This document shows, piece after piece, positions 8,749-16,728 of a stretch of DNA of 64,000 nucleotides (its first letter is position 1; each line of letters starts with the position of its first letter). The notes under the pieces were generated by a model, which was given only the letters and a program-made list of their open reading frames with translations, did not search any database and had not been told where the DNA came from. The stretch comes from Bradyrhizobium tropiciagri (lineage in GTDB: Bacteria; Pseudomonadota; Alphaproteobacteria; Rhizobiales; Xanthobacteraceae), in NCBI RefSeq assembly GCF_018130505.1, contig NZ_JAFCKH010000016.1:62001-126000 (forward strand), read 5' to 3'. Made by a program: the position numbers and the translations under genes.

Positions 8749-9960
8749 ATGCCGAACTATCGCTACCGCGCGATGAATTCCGACGGCGAGCTGGTCTCGG
8801 GCGCGATCGCCGCGCCCGCGCCGGGCGACGTCGCGGCGAGGATCGAGCGGCTTGGCCTCGTGCTCGTCGACAACGTCACGCTGGAGGAGGGCGGCCCGGC
8901 GCGGCGCGCCTTCAGCCTGTTCAACGCGCCGCGGGCCGAGGACGTCACCATCTTCACCCGCGACCTCGCGCTCCTGCTGCGCGCCGGGGCGCGGATCAAC
9001 GATGCGCTCGAGCTGCTCGCCGCCGACCGCGATTTCGGGCGGCTGCGGCCGGTGGTCGCCGACGTCCGCTCGCGCGTGATGGCCGGCGAGAGTTTTGCCG
9101 ACGCGCTGGTGCGGCACCAGGGCCTGTTCCCGCCGATGTATGTCGCGCTGATCCGGGTCGGCGAGGCCTCCGGCTCGCTCGATCACGTGCTGGAGGTACT
9201 GGCCGACGAGCGCACCCGCACCGAGGCGCTGAAGCGCCGGCTCGGCGATGCCGTGCGCTATCCGCTGTTCGTGCTCGGAGCAGCAAGCTGCGTGCTGCTG
9301 TTCTTCCTCACCTTCGTGCTGCCGCAGTTCGCCAGCGTGCTGCAGGATTTCGGTGCCAAGGTCGATCCGTTCATCGCCGGGTTCCTCAAGCTCTCGACCC
9401 TGCTGCGCGCCAATTCGGACGCGGTGATGGCCGGCCTTGCCGCCGTCATCGCGGCCGCCTGGCTGCTGCTACGGCAGGAGCGGGTGCGGCACGCGCTGAT
9501 CTCGGCGGTGACCCGGCTGCCGGCGATCCGCGAGGTGATGAAATATTACCGGACCTCGCTGTTCTGTCGTAATCTCGGCCTGCTGCTCGGCAGCGGCGTG
9601 AACCTGACGACGACGCTGCGCATCCTGATCGACATGATGGCGTCGGTCGGATCGACCACGGTGTGGACCGACGCCACCGATCGCGTCCGCCACGGCGCGA
9701 AGCTGTCGGAGGCGCTGGGCGATACCGACGCGTTGCCGTCGATGGCGGTGCGCATGCTGCGGCTCGGCGACGAGACCGGCCAATTGCCGATGCTGGCCGG
9801 ACGGGTCGCCGAATTCTACGAGGCCAAGCTGCAGCGCACGCTGGACCGCGTGGTCGGCATTGCCGGCCCGGCGGCGATCATCGTGATCAGCGTCGTGGTC
9901 GGCGGCTTGATTGTTTCTGTGATGACTGCGCTGATGTCGGTCAGCCAGATTGTTGGTTGA
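8749..9960 (+). CDS. gspF: type II secretion inner-membrane platform protein GspF
   Basis: A 403-residue polytopic platform protein with two copies of the T2SSF helical domain, at about residues 65-190 and 270-390, each followed by hydrophobic helices (YPLFVLGAASCVLLFFLTF and the C-terminal IIVISVVVGGLIVSVMTAL). Motifs such as FTRDLALLLRAGARIND and GEASGSLD are typical. It begins MPNYRYRAMNSDGE, just after the gspE stop; GTG 8746 is an in-frame alternative. It couples the GspE ATPase to the pseudopilus. Confidence 0.93.
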   Translation: MPNYRYRAMNSDGELVSGAIAAPAPGDVAARIERLGLVLVDNVTLEEGGPARRAFSLFNAPRAEDVTIFTRDLALLLRAGARINDALELLAADRDFGRLRPVVADVRSRVMAGESFADALVRHQGLFPPMYVALIRVGEASGSLDHVLEVLADERTRTEALKRRLGDAVRYPLFVLGAASCVLLFFLTFVLPQFASVLQDFGAKVDPFIAGFLKLSTLLRANSDAVMAGLAAVIAAAWLLLRQERVRHALISAVTRLPAIREVMKYYRTSLFCRNLGLLLGSGVNLTTTLRILIDMMASVGSTTVWTDATDRVRHGAKLSEALGDTDALPSMAVRMLRLGDETGQLPMLAGRVAEFYEAKLQRTLDRVVGIAGPAAIIVISVVVGGLIVSVMTALMSVSQIVG

Positions 9961-9971
9961 GGTTTGTTGCC

Positions 9972-10424
9972 ATGAGGAAACATTTGCAGAGAAGGCCGGC
10001 GCCGCGCCGGCGCAAATCCGAGGCCGGCTTCACGCTGGTCGAGATGCTCGTCGTGATCACCATTATCGGCCTGATCATGGCGCTGGTCGGACCGCGGGTG
10101 CTGAACTATCTCGGCGAGTCGAAGTCGAAGGCGGCGAAGATCCAGATCGAGAGCTTCTCCAGCGCGCTCGACCTGTATTATCTCGACCTCGGCCGCTATC
10201 CGAGCAGCAATGAGGGTCTCGCCGCGCTGACCCGCGGCAACAATGCGCCGGGCTGGAACGGGCCGTATCTGCGCGGCGGCGTCGTGCCCAACGATCCCTG
10301 GGGCCACAGCTATATCTATCGCACGCCGGGCGAACGCACGCCCTACGACATCATCTCGCTGGGATCGGACGGCCAGGAAGGCGGCAGTGGCACGGCAGCT
10401 GACATCACCAGCGCCGCGCGCTGA
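9972..10424 (+). CDS. gspG: major pseudopilin GspG
   Basis: A 150-residue major pseudopilin. A basic leader ends at Gly19, with cleavage before Phe20 in EAGFTLVEMLVVITIIG; Glu at position +5 of the mature protein is present. The C-terminal part holds the GspG signature NDPWGHSYIY and the calcium-loop region near SLGSDGQEGG. It starts 11 bp after gspF and overlaps the chosen gspH start by 38 bp. Confidence 0.93.
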   Translation: MRKHLQRRPAPRRRKSEAGFTLVEMLVVITIIGLIMALVGPRVLNYLGESKSKAAKIQIESFSSALDLYYLDLGRYPSSNEGLAALTRGNNAPGWNGPYLRGGVVPNDPWGHSYIYRTPGERTPYDIISLGSDGQEGGSGTAADITSAAR

Positions 10425-10887
10425 CGCCGTGCGGCGCGAGGCCGGCTTCGCGCTGATCGAGATCCTCTGCGTGCTCGCGATCATCGGCCTGCTCGCCGCG
10501 ATCATCCTGCCGTCGCTGCCGCGTGCCACCACGCGGGCGCGGCTGGAGAGCTATGCGGTGGCGACCGCGGCCTTGTTGAAGGCCGATCGCAGCGCCGCGC
10601 TGCGGAGGAGCGTCCAGATCGCGACGCTGGTCGATGCCGAGCAGCGCGCGATCCGCTCCGGCGCCACCGGGCGCATCGTCCGCTTCCCCGGCGACGTCAC
10701 CGTCGACACCACGCTGGCTTCGCGCTGCGCGGACCGGCCGGCCGGCCACTCGATCGATTTCTTTCCGTCGGGAATGTCCTGCGGTGGCACCATCGCGCTG
10801 GCGCGCCCGGGAATGGGCTACGAGATTCGCGTCAACTGGCTGACCGGAGGCGTCGATATTGTCGCGCGCAAGCAAAAGCTGCTCTGA
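10387..10887 (+). CDS. gspH: minor pseudopilin GspH
   Basis: A 166-residue minor pseudopilin with leader cleavage after Gly20 in REAGFALIEILCVLAIIG. The start is set at GTG 10387 because AGGAAGG precedes it; this overlaps gspG by 38 bp. GTG 10429, which would leave only a six-residue leader, is the alternative. The C-terminal half carries a GspH-like beta domain (HSIDFFPSGMSCGGTIAL). Confidence 0.85.
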   Translation: MARQLTSPAPRADAVRREAGFALIEILCVLAIIGLLAAIILPSLPRATTRARLESYAVATAALLKADRSAALRRSVQIATLVDAEQRAIRSGATGRIVRFPGDVTVDTTLASRCADRPAGHSIDFFPSGMSCGGTIALARPGMGYEIRVNWLTGGVDIVARKQKLL

Positions 10888-11260
10888 CCGCGAGCGGGGT
10901 TTTACCCTGATCGAGGCGCTGGTGGCGCTGGCGATCATCGCGGCCGTGCTCGGCGCGATCGGCGCGGTGATCGGCACCACCGTGCAAGGGACCCGCGCGA
11001 TCGACCAGAAGCTGGCGCTGAGCGGCGCCGCCGAGACCGTGCTCGCCGGACTGCCGCCGCGCGGCGCGTTGAAGCCCGGACGGCAGACCGGCACGCTTGC
11101 CGGTCATCGCTGGCGCATCGACGTCGCGCCGATCAATGCCGCCGCGGATGCGCCGCCGAGCCGGTTCGTGCCGCTCGCCGTCAACATGCGGATGCAGGGA
11201 CCGGGCGGGGCGCAGATCCAGGTCACGACCGTGCGCCTCGTGCCGAAGGCCCCCGAATGA
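10859..11260 (+). CDS. gspI: minor pseudopilin GspI
   Basis: A 133-residue minor pseudopilin. The leader MSRASKSCSDRERG is cut before Phe15 in GFTLIEALVALAIIAAV. The start is TTG 10859, supported by GGAGG eight bases upstream; no better start lies before the leader. It overlaps gspH by 29 bp and gspJ by 4 bp. With GspJ and GspK it should form the tip of the pseudopilus. Confidence 0.9.
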   Translation: MSRASKSCSDRERGFTLIEALVALAIIAAVLGAIGAVIGTTVQGTRAIDQKLALSGAAETVLAGLPPRGALKPGRQTGTLAGHRWRIDVAPINAAADAPPSRFVPLAVNMRMQGPGGAQIQVTTVRLVPKAPE

Positions 11261-11979
11261 GCGCGCGACGATCATCTCAACGCTCTCGCCGTGCTGCCTG
11301 GCGCGATGAAGCCGGCTTCACGCTGCTCGAGGTGCTGCTGGCAACGCTGCTGATGACGGTGATCCTCGCCGCGCTCGCCACCGTGACCGCGCAATGGCTG
11401 CCGAACTGGAACCGGGGCATGGCCCGCGTTCAGCGCGCCGAGAAGCTCGCGATCGGGCTGGAGCGCGCGCTCGCCGACCTGTCGGTCGCCGAGATGGTGC
11501 CGATCAGCGGCGACGGCAAGCGGCCGCTGTTCGAGGGCAGCGAACTCGCCGTCACCTTCGTGCGCACCGCGGTCGGACCCAACACCCGTCCCGGCCTCGA
11601 GATCATCCGCCTGATCGAGAAGGCCGACGCCGACGGGCTGGCGCTTGTGCGCGAGCGCGCGCCGTTCGTGCCGATGCCGGCCGACGCCCAGATCCGCTTC
11701 GTCGACCAGGTGGTGCTGGTCCGCGCGCCGTTCCGTGTCAGCTTCGCCTATGCCGGGCCGGATCAGGTCTGGCAGCCGACCTGGCGCGACCAGGTGCAAC
11801 TGCCGAACATGGTGCGCGTCTCGGTGCGCGACGCCGTCAGCGGGCAGGTGCTGGCGGTGTCGAGCGCCGCGATCGTGCATGTCAACGCGCCGGCGGAATG
11901 CGCGCGCGCCAAGAACGCGCTGGCGTGCCTGGCGACACGTGCCAATCCGGCGGCCGGCAAGAAGGAGGAGCAGCTGTGA
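11257..11979 (+). CDS. gspJ: minor pseudopilin GspJ
   Basis: A 240-residue minor pseudopilin. A long basic leader (MSARRSSQRSRRAAWRDEAG) is cut before FTLLEVLLATLLMTVILAA. The rest is the GspJ beta domain. It overlaps gspI by four bases (ATGA) and gspK by four bases (GTGA), a sign of translational coupling. Confidence 0.9.
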   Translation: MSARRSSQRSRRAAWRDEAGFTLLEVLLATLLMTVILAALATVTAQWLPNWNRGMARVQRAEKLAIGLERALADLSVAEMVPISGDGKRPLFEGSELAVTFVRTAVGPNTRPGLEIIRLIEKADADGLALVRERAPFVPMPADAQIRFVDQVVLVRAPFRVSFAYAGPDQVWQPTWRDQVQLPNMVRVSVRDAVSGQVLAVSSAAIVHVNAPAECARAKNALACLATRANPAAGKKEEQL

Positions 11980-12905
11980 CGGCGGCGCCTCGCGAGACGG
12001 CCAGGGCCGAGGCATCGCAGCGCGGCTTCATCGTTATCGCGGTGCTGTGGATCCTCGCCGCTCTCACAGGCCTCGTGCTGATCTACCTGACCTATGTCAC
12101 CAACACCGCGATCGTGATCGCCGGCAGCACCGACCGGATCCAGGCCGAGGCGATGGTCACCGCCGGCCTCGAGCTCACCGCGTTGCAGCTCTCGGGCTAC
12201 AGCGAGGCCGCGCGTCCGAGCAGCGGAACGTTCAATGCGCGGGTGGGGCCGGGCCGGGTGTTCGTGACCTTCCGCTCCGAGGCGGCCCGGGTCGATCTCA
12301 ATGTCGCTTCGAAGGGGCTGCTGGCGGGCCTGATGGCCGGGCTCGGCGTCGGCGCGGACAATGCCGCCGCCTATGCCGACCGCATCCTCGCCTGGCGGGC
12401 GCCGACCGAGCTCGGCGACAGCGATCCCGAGACCGTGTTCTACAAGACCTCGGGCGCTCCCTACGCGCCGCGCCACGCGCCGTTTCCCGCGCCCGAGGAG
12501 CTGTGGCTGGTCCGCGGTATCCCGCCGGCGGTGATCGAGCGCATGCTGCCCTTCGTCACGGTGTTCAGCAATGTCGCCGAGGTCAACGTCCGCGATGCCG
12601 CGCCGCAGGTGCTGGCGGCGCTGCCGAACATGACGCCAGAGGCGCTGCAGGCGGTGCTGTCGCAGCGTGGCGACCCTGCGCTCGATCCGCGCAGCCTGGT
12701 CGGCATGACCGGCGGCGAGGGTGCGACGATCGCCGCCGCGCGGGCCTATCGCGTCAGCGTCGATGCCGAACTCGGTGACGGACGCCGGCGCAGCAGCGAG
12801 GTGGTGATCCTGCTTCTCGAAAGCGGCGACGAGCCCTATCGTGTATTGTCGTGGCGCAACAATTCCGACGGCAGCACGGCGCCGCAAAGGGCTTCAAGGC
12901 GATGA
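11976..12905 (+). CDS. gspK: minor pseudopilin GspK
   Basis: A 309-residue protein and the largest pseudopilin. The start is GTG 11976 with AAGGAGGAG about six bases upstream, inside the end of gspJ. The leader is cut after Gly17 before FIVIAVLWILAALTGLVL. As usual for GspK, the Glu at +5 is missing. The two helical SAM-like domains are at about residues 85-200 and 200-270 (RVDLNVASKGLLAGLM, LVRGIPPAVIERMLP, VAEVNVRDAAPQVLAALP). It overlaps gspL by four bases (ATGA). Confidence 0.92.
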   Translation: MTAAPRETARAEASQRGFIVIAVLWILAALTGLVLIYLTYVTNTAIVIAGSTDRIQAEAMVTAGLELTALQLSGYSEAARPSSGTFNARVGPGRVFVTFRSEAARVDLNVASKGLLAGLMAGLGVGADNAAAYADRILAWRAPTELGDSDPETVFYKTSGAPYAPRHAPFPAPEELWLVRGIPPAVIERMLPFVTVFSNVAEVNVRDAAPQVLAALPNMTPEALQAVLSQRGDPALDPRSLVGMTGGEGATIAAARAYRVSVDAELGDGRRRSSEVVILLLESGDEPYRVLSWRNNSDGSTAPQRASRR

Positions 12906-13957
12906 CCATGGTCTCAAACCTCCGCGCGATCCTGAGCGCCTGGACCGGCAGCGTCGCGCAGGCGATCATCGCCGGCGCCGGCCGCCTGGTCTCGCCGCGC
13001 GTGGTCCGCCTGGTCGAGGCCGACGACGGCGGCTTTGCGGTGGAGGCGACGGGCAAGGCCGACAAGTCGCGCATCGCCTATGCCGACGGCGCGTTGTCGG
13101 CGCCCGACCTCGCATCCCTGTTCCGCGGCAAGCGCGTCGAGATCGTGCTGCAGCCGAAGCGCTTCCTGTTCCGGCCGCTGGAACTGCCGGCGCGGGCGGC
13201 GGATTTCCTCGAGGGCATCGTGCGCGCGCAGATCGATCGCCTGACGCCGTGGAGCGCGACCGAGGCCGTGTTCGGCTGCACCGCGCCGGTCGCCGCCGGC
13301 AGCGACGCCATCACCACGATGATCGCCGCGACCACGCGCAAGGCCGCGACCGGCTACGCGCAGGCGGTCGCCGCTTTCCACCCGTCGGAGGTCGCGATCC
13401 TGACCGACGTCGAGGGCGATGCGGGCCGCATCAAGGTGTTCGAGCAGAGCGCGCGCGGCCATCTCGATGCGGCGAAGCTCGGCCGGGGGCTTCAGTTGAT
13501 GCTTGGCATCGCCGCCGTGGTCGCGGTGCTGTCGGCCGGAGCGTCGGCCTATGTCGCCAGCAGCCTCGGCGGCCAGGAAGAGGAGGTGGCGCGGCAGATC
13601 TCGGCGCGCCGCGCCGCGATCCGCGCCGGTGCCGATGGTAGCGACCGTTCGCCGGTCGCGGCGCTGGAGCGGCGCAAATACGAGACGCCGGCGAGCGTGA
13701 TCGTGCTGGAGACGCTGAGCCGGGTGCTGCCCGATCACACCTATGTCTCCGAGCTGCGCCTCGCCGGCAACAAGCTGCAGATCTCCGGCATCACCAGCGA
13801 TGCGCCGTCGCTGATCCCGCTGATCGAGCAGTCGCAGCACTTCACCCGCGCCACCTTCTATGCGCCGACCACGCGCGCACCGTCCGATCCCGGCGAGCGC
13901 TTCCACATCGAGGCGCGGGTCGAGCCGAAGAACAGCCTTGGCGGAGTCGCGCCATGA
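12902..13957 (+). CDS. gspL: type II secretion protein GspL (PilN-like)
   Basis: A 351-residue single-pass inner-membrane protein. The cytoplasmic part (about 1-197) resembles a reduced GspL/PilM-type actin-like domain. The transmembrane segment is at about 198-220, and the periplasmic part is a PilN/fimbrial-assembly ferredoxin-like domain (about 260-330, VIVLETLSRVLPDHTYVSELRL). It is shorter than enterobacterial GspL. The start is ATG 12902, overlapping the gspK stop; a second ATG lies six bases on. Confidence 0.82.
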   Translation: MTMVSNLRAILSAWTGSVAQAIIAGAGRLVSPRVVRLVEADDGGFAVEATGKADKSRIAYADGALSAPDLASLFRGKRVEIVLQPKRFLFRPLELPARAADFLEGIVRAQIDRLTPWSATEAVFGCTAPVAAGSDAITTMIAATTRKAATGYAQAVAAFHPSEVAILTDVEGDAGRIKVFEQSARGHLDAAKLGRGLQLMLGIAAVVAVLSAGASAYVASSLGGQEEEVARQISARRAAIRAGADGSDRSPVAALERRKYETPASVIVLETLSRVLPDHTYVSELRLAGNKLQISGITSDAPSLIPLIEQSQHFTRATFYAPTTRAPSDPGERFHIEARVEPKNSLGGVAP

Positions 13958-14517
13958 GCGCCGCGGCCAACATCGTAACGCGCACGCTGGCGCAGTCGCC
14001 GCTGATCGCGGTGGTGCTCTATCTCGCAGTGCTCGGCGGGCTCGTGACCACGAGCGCGCTCGCGATCGGCGACATCCTCGACCATCAGCGCACGCTGGCG
14101 CAGAGCTCCGATCTGCTCGAGCAGCTGCGCGGGCGCAAGCCGCGCGGCGCCGCGGCGTTGTCAGCGGAGCACCCGGGCACGCCGTTCCTCGAGGGACCGA
14201 CGGTGACGGTCGCCGGCGCCGCGCTGCTGCAGCGGGTCGCGAGCGCGATCGGCAATGTCGGCGGCACCGTGCAGTCCTCGCAGGTCGACGTGCTCGGCAC
14301 CCAGGCGAAGGACGGCTTCGTCGGGCTCGTCGTCAGCTGCGAGATGGAGCAGGCCTCGCTGCAGAAGCTGCTCTACGATCTCGAGGTCGGCATGCCCTAT
14401 CTGTTCGTCGACCAGCTCGACGTGCAGGTGCCGCAGCTGACCGCGACCAGCGACACCGGAACCGGCCGCATCCGCGTCGTGCTCGGTGTCTCTGGTCAAT
14501 GGCAGGGCGGGAAGTAA
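13954..14517 (+). CDS. gspM: type II secretion protein GspM (GspMb type)
   Basis: A 187-residue bitopic inner-membrane protein. A transmembrane helix at about residues 15-38 (SPLIAVVLYLAVLGGLVTT) is followed by a coiled segment and a ferredoxin-like periplasmic domain (about 70-180, LLQRVASAIGNVGGTVQSSQ). It starts inside the end of gspL (ATGA overlap). It pairs with GspL in the assembly platform. Confidence 0.82.
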   Translation: MSAAANIVTRTLAQSPLIAVVLYLAVLGGLVTTSALAIGDILDHQRTLAQSSDLLEQLRGRKPRGAAALSAEHPGTPFLEGPTVTVAGAALLQRVASAIGNVGGTVQSSQVDVLGTQAKDGFVGLVVSCEMEQASLQKLLYDLEVGMPYLFVDQLDVQVPQLTATSDTGTGRIRVVLGVSGQWQGGK

Positions 14518-14620
14518 CCCAGAGTGGGAACGGTGCGTCCGGTTGAAGGAATGCGCCGCGGCGGATAGGCTGGTGGCCGAGCGGTTGCGATGTCGCCGCA
14601 CGGCAGGTGTCTGGATCAGA

Positions 14621-15343
14621 ATGGTCAAGTGGCCCAAATTCGCGCGTCTTCTTCTGGTGTCGGGCGCCATGCTGTCGATTGGCGTGTCCGCACAGCTCAG
14701 GGCCGCGACGTCGTCGCTGGATGTGTTTTCGGCCGACCGCGCCGGCGACGGCGCTGATTCGGTCGATGTCGGCGGCCTGAAGCCGCTGGCGCCTCCGCCA
14801 AATCGGGAACCAGCAAGGGCGCTGCCGAGCGGCAATCCGCTGTGGTCGGTGCCGCTGTCGACGCTGACCGCGACCGGGGCGCGGCCGTTGTTCTCGGCCT
14901 CGCGGCGGCCACCGCAGCGTGCGGTGGTCGGGTTGCCCGCCGAGCCCGCGGCCGCCCCGCCGCCAGGTCCGGTGGAACCAGAGCGTCCCGAACTGGCGCT
15001 GATCGGCGCGGTGGTCGGCGACGGCGATGCCATCGCGGTGTTTCTCGACAGAACGACGCAGAAGGCGATTCGGCTGCGTCAGGGCGACACGCACGAAGGC
15101 TGGCAGCTCAGCGCCGTGCAAGGCCGCGAAGTCACCTTCAAGAAGGCCGGCCGCAGCGAAGTTCTGGCGCTGCAGCGTCCGGAGACGGCAGCCGCGCCGT
15201 CCGCCGGCGGTCTGTCGCCGTCGGCTGTCGGTCTTCCCCTGACGCCACCAATGCCGCCGCAGCCGGTGGCCGGCGCGGTCGGCTCCTACGCGCCGTTCGT
15301 CCCGCGCTCGACGCCGAAGAACGGCGAATCGGACGGGCTCTGA
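14621..15343 (+). CDS. gspN: type II secretion GspN/GspC-like periplasmic connector
   Basis: A 240-residue protein that ends the operon. From ATG 14621 it has an N-terminal hydrophobic segment (about 10-28, LLLVSGAMLSIGVSAQ) and a proline-rich linker. A small beta domain at about 120-185 (ELALIGAVVGDGDAIAVFLD...IRLRQGD...VTFKKAG) looks like the homology region of GspC that contacts the secretin. A Pro-rich tail follows and no PDZ domain is present. I call it GspN as in other alphaproteobacterial systems; it may carry out the GspC role. The gap of 103 bp after gspM is the largest in this operon. Confidence 0.75.
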   Translation: MVKWPKFARLLLVSGAMLSIGVSAQLRAATSSLDVFSADRAGDGADSVDVGGLKPLAPPPNREPARALPSGNPLWSVPLSTLTATGARPLFSASRRPPQRAVVGLPAEPAAAPPPGPVEPERPELALIGAVVGDGDAIAVFLDRTTQKAIRLRQGDTHEGWQLSAVQGREVTFKKAGRSEVLALQRPETAAAPSAGGLSPSAVGLPLTPPMPPQPVAGAVGSYAPFVPRSTPKNGESDGL

Positions 15344-15349
15344 ACGCGC

Positions 15350-16492
15350 TCACGCCGCGAGGATGCTGCCGAGCGCGTCGCATACGCGCTGCTGCTGGCT
15401 TTCGGTCAGGCCGACCCACATCGGCAGCCTGATCAACCGTTCCGACAGCTGTGTCGTCAGCGACAGTTCGCCATCGGCGCGGCCGAACCGCAGGCCCGCG
15501 GGCGAGGAGTGCAGCGGCACGTAGTGGAACACCGAGCCGATGCCGTTGTCCTTCAGTTTCCGAAGTACTGCCTGGCGGTCGATGCCGGGCGCCAGCAGCA
15601 CGTAGTAGAGATGGCCGTTGTGCCGGCAGTCCGCGGGCACGATCGGACGGCGCAGCAGGCCGCGCTGCTCCAGCGCCGCGAGCCCGGCGTGATAGCGGTG
15701 CCACAGCGTGAGCCGCTCGCGCGTGATCTGCTCGACCGCTTCGAGCTGCGCCCACAGGAATGCCGCGGTGATCTCGCCCGGCAGATAGGACGAGCCGACA
15801 TCCTGCCAGGTGTATTTGTCGACCTCGCCGCGATAGAAGCGGGCACGATCGGTGCCCTTCTCGCGGAGGATCTCAGCGCGCTGCACCAGCGCGGCGTCGT
15901 TGACCAGCAGCGCGCCGCCTTCGCCCGAGATCACGTTCTTGGTCTCGTGGAAGCTGAAGCTGCCGAGATCGCCGATCGCGCCCAGCGCGCGGTCCTTGTA
16001 GAAGGCGGCGACGCCCTGCGCCGCATCCTCGACGACGGCGAGCCCGTGCCGCCTTGCGACCGCCATGATGCTGTCCATCTCGCAACCGACGCCGGCATAA
16101 TGCACCGGCGCGATCGCACGGGTGCGCGGCGTGATGGCTTGCTCGATCAGGCGTTCGTCGAGGTTGAGCGTATCCTCGCGGATGTCGACGAAGACGGGAA
16201 CGCCGCCGCGCAGCACGAACGCATTCGCGGTCGAGACGAAGGTGAAGGACGGCATGATGATCTCGTCGCCGGGCTCGATGTCGAGCAGCAGCGCCGTCAT
16301 ATCGAGCGCGGAGGAGCAGGAATGGGTGAGCAGCGCCCTGGCGCAGCCGGTCTGCTGCTCGATCCAGCGATGGCAGCGCGTCGTGAAGGTGCCGTCGCCC
16401 GACAGATGCAGCAAGCGCTGCGCCTCGGCCATGTGGTCGAGCTCGTTCCCGGTCATAAAGGGCCGGTTGAACGGAATGGGATCGTTGGCCAC
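15350..16492 (-). CDS. wecE: dTDP-4-amino-4,6-dideoxygalactose transaminase (WecE/RffA-like)
   Basis: A 380-residue PLP-dependent sugar aminotransferase of the DegT/DnrJ/EryC1 class; E. coli WecE has 376 residues. GTG 16492 is chosen because the WecE-like text begins there (NDPIPFNRPFMTGNEL). The PLP lysine is in FSFHETKNVISGEGG, and the DAAQ motif VVEDAAQGVAAFY is present. It would convert a dTDP-4-keto-6-deoxyglucose to the 4-amino sugar (Fuc4N). No rml or wecD gene lies next to it. It is convergent with gspN (6 bp gap), marking the border between secretion and polysaccharide genes. Confidence 0.87.
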   Translation of the reverse strand: MANDPIPFNRPFMTGNELDHMAEAQRLLHLSGDGTFTTRCHRWIEQQTGCARALLTHSCSSALDMTALLLDIEPGDEIIMPSFTFVSTANAFVLRGGVPVFVDIREDTLNLDERLIEQAITPRTRAIAPVHYAGVGCEMDSIMAVARRHGLAVVEDAAQGVAAFYKDRALGAIGDLGSFSFHETKNVISGEGGALLVNDAALVQRAEILREKGTDRARFYRGEVDKYTWQDVGSSYLPGEITAAFLWAQLEAVEQITRERLTLWHRYHAGLAALEQRGLLRRPIVPADCRHNGHLYYVLLAPGIDRQAVLRKLKDNGIGSVFHYVPLHSSPAGLRFGRADGELSLTTQLSERLIRLPMWVGLTESQQQRVCDALGSILAA

Positions 16493-16728
16493 GGTGCTGC
16501 TTTCGGGCCTTCTTTCAGGCCTTGGGATGGCGGCGGAATTGCCTGCGGTCGACGCCAGATAGGCGGTTTCGGGGCGCAGAATCAACGCCCAATTGGCGTC
16601 GACGGGAGCGGGTGCGGCCAACTCTCGACAATCACCGCGCCGGCTGCTAGCCCGTCCCCGGGCTGAAGGATTTTGCCTTTATTGAAGAGGCACTTGAAGC
16701 GCGTCGAAACGGTGGCCTGAAAGCTGGC

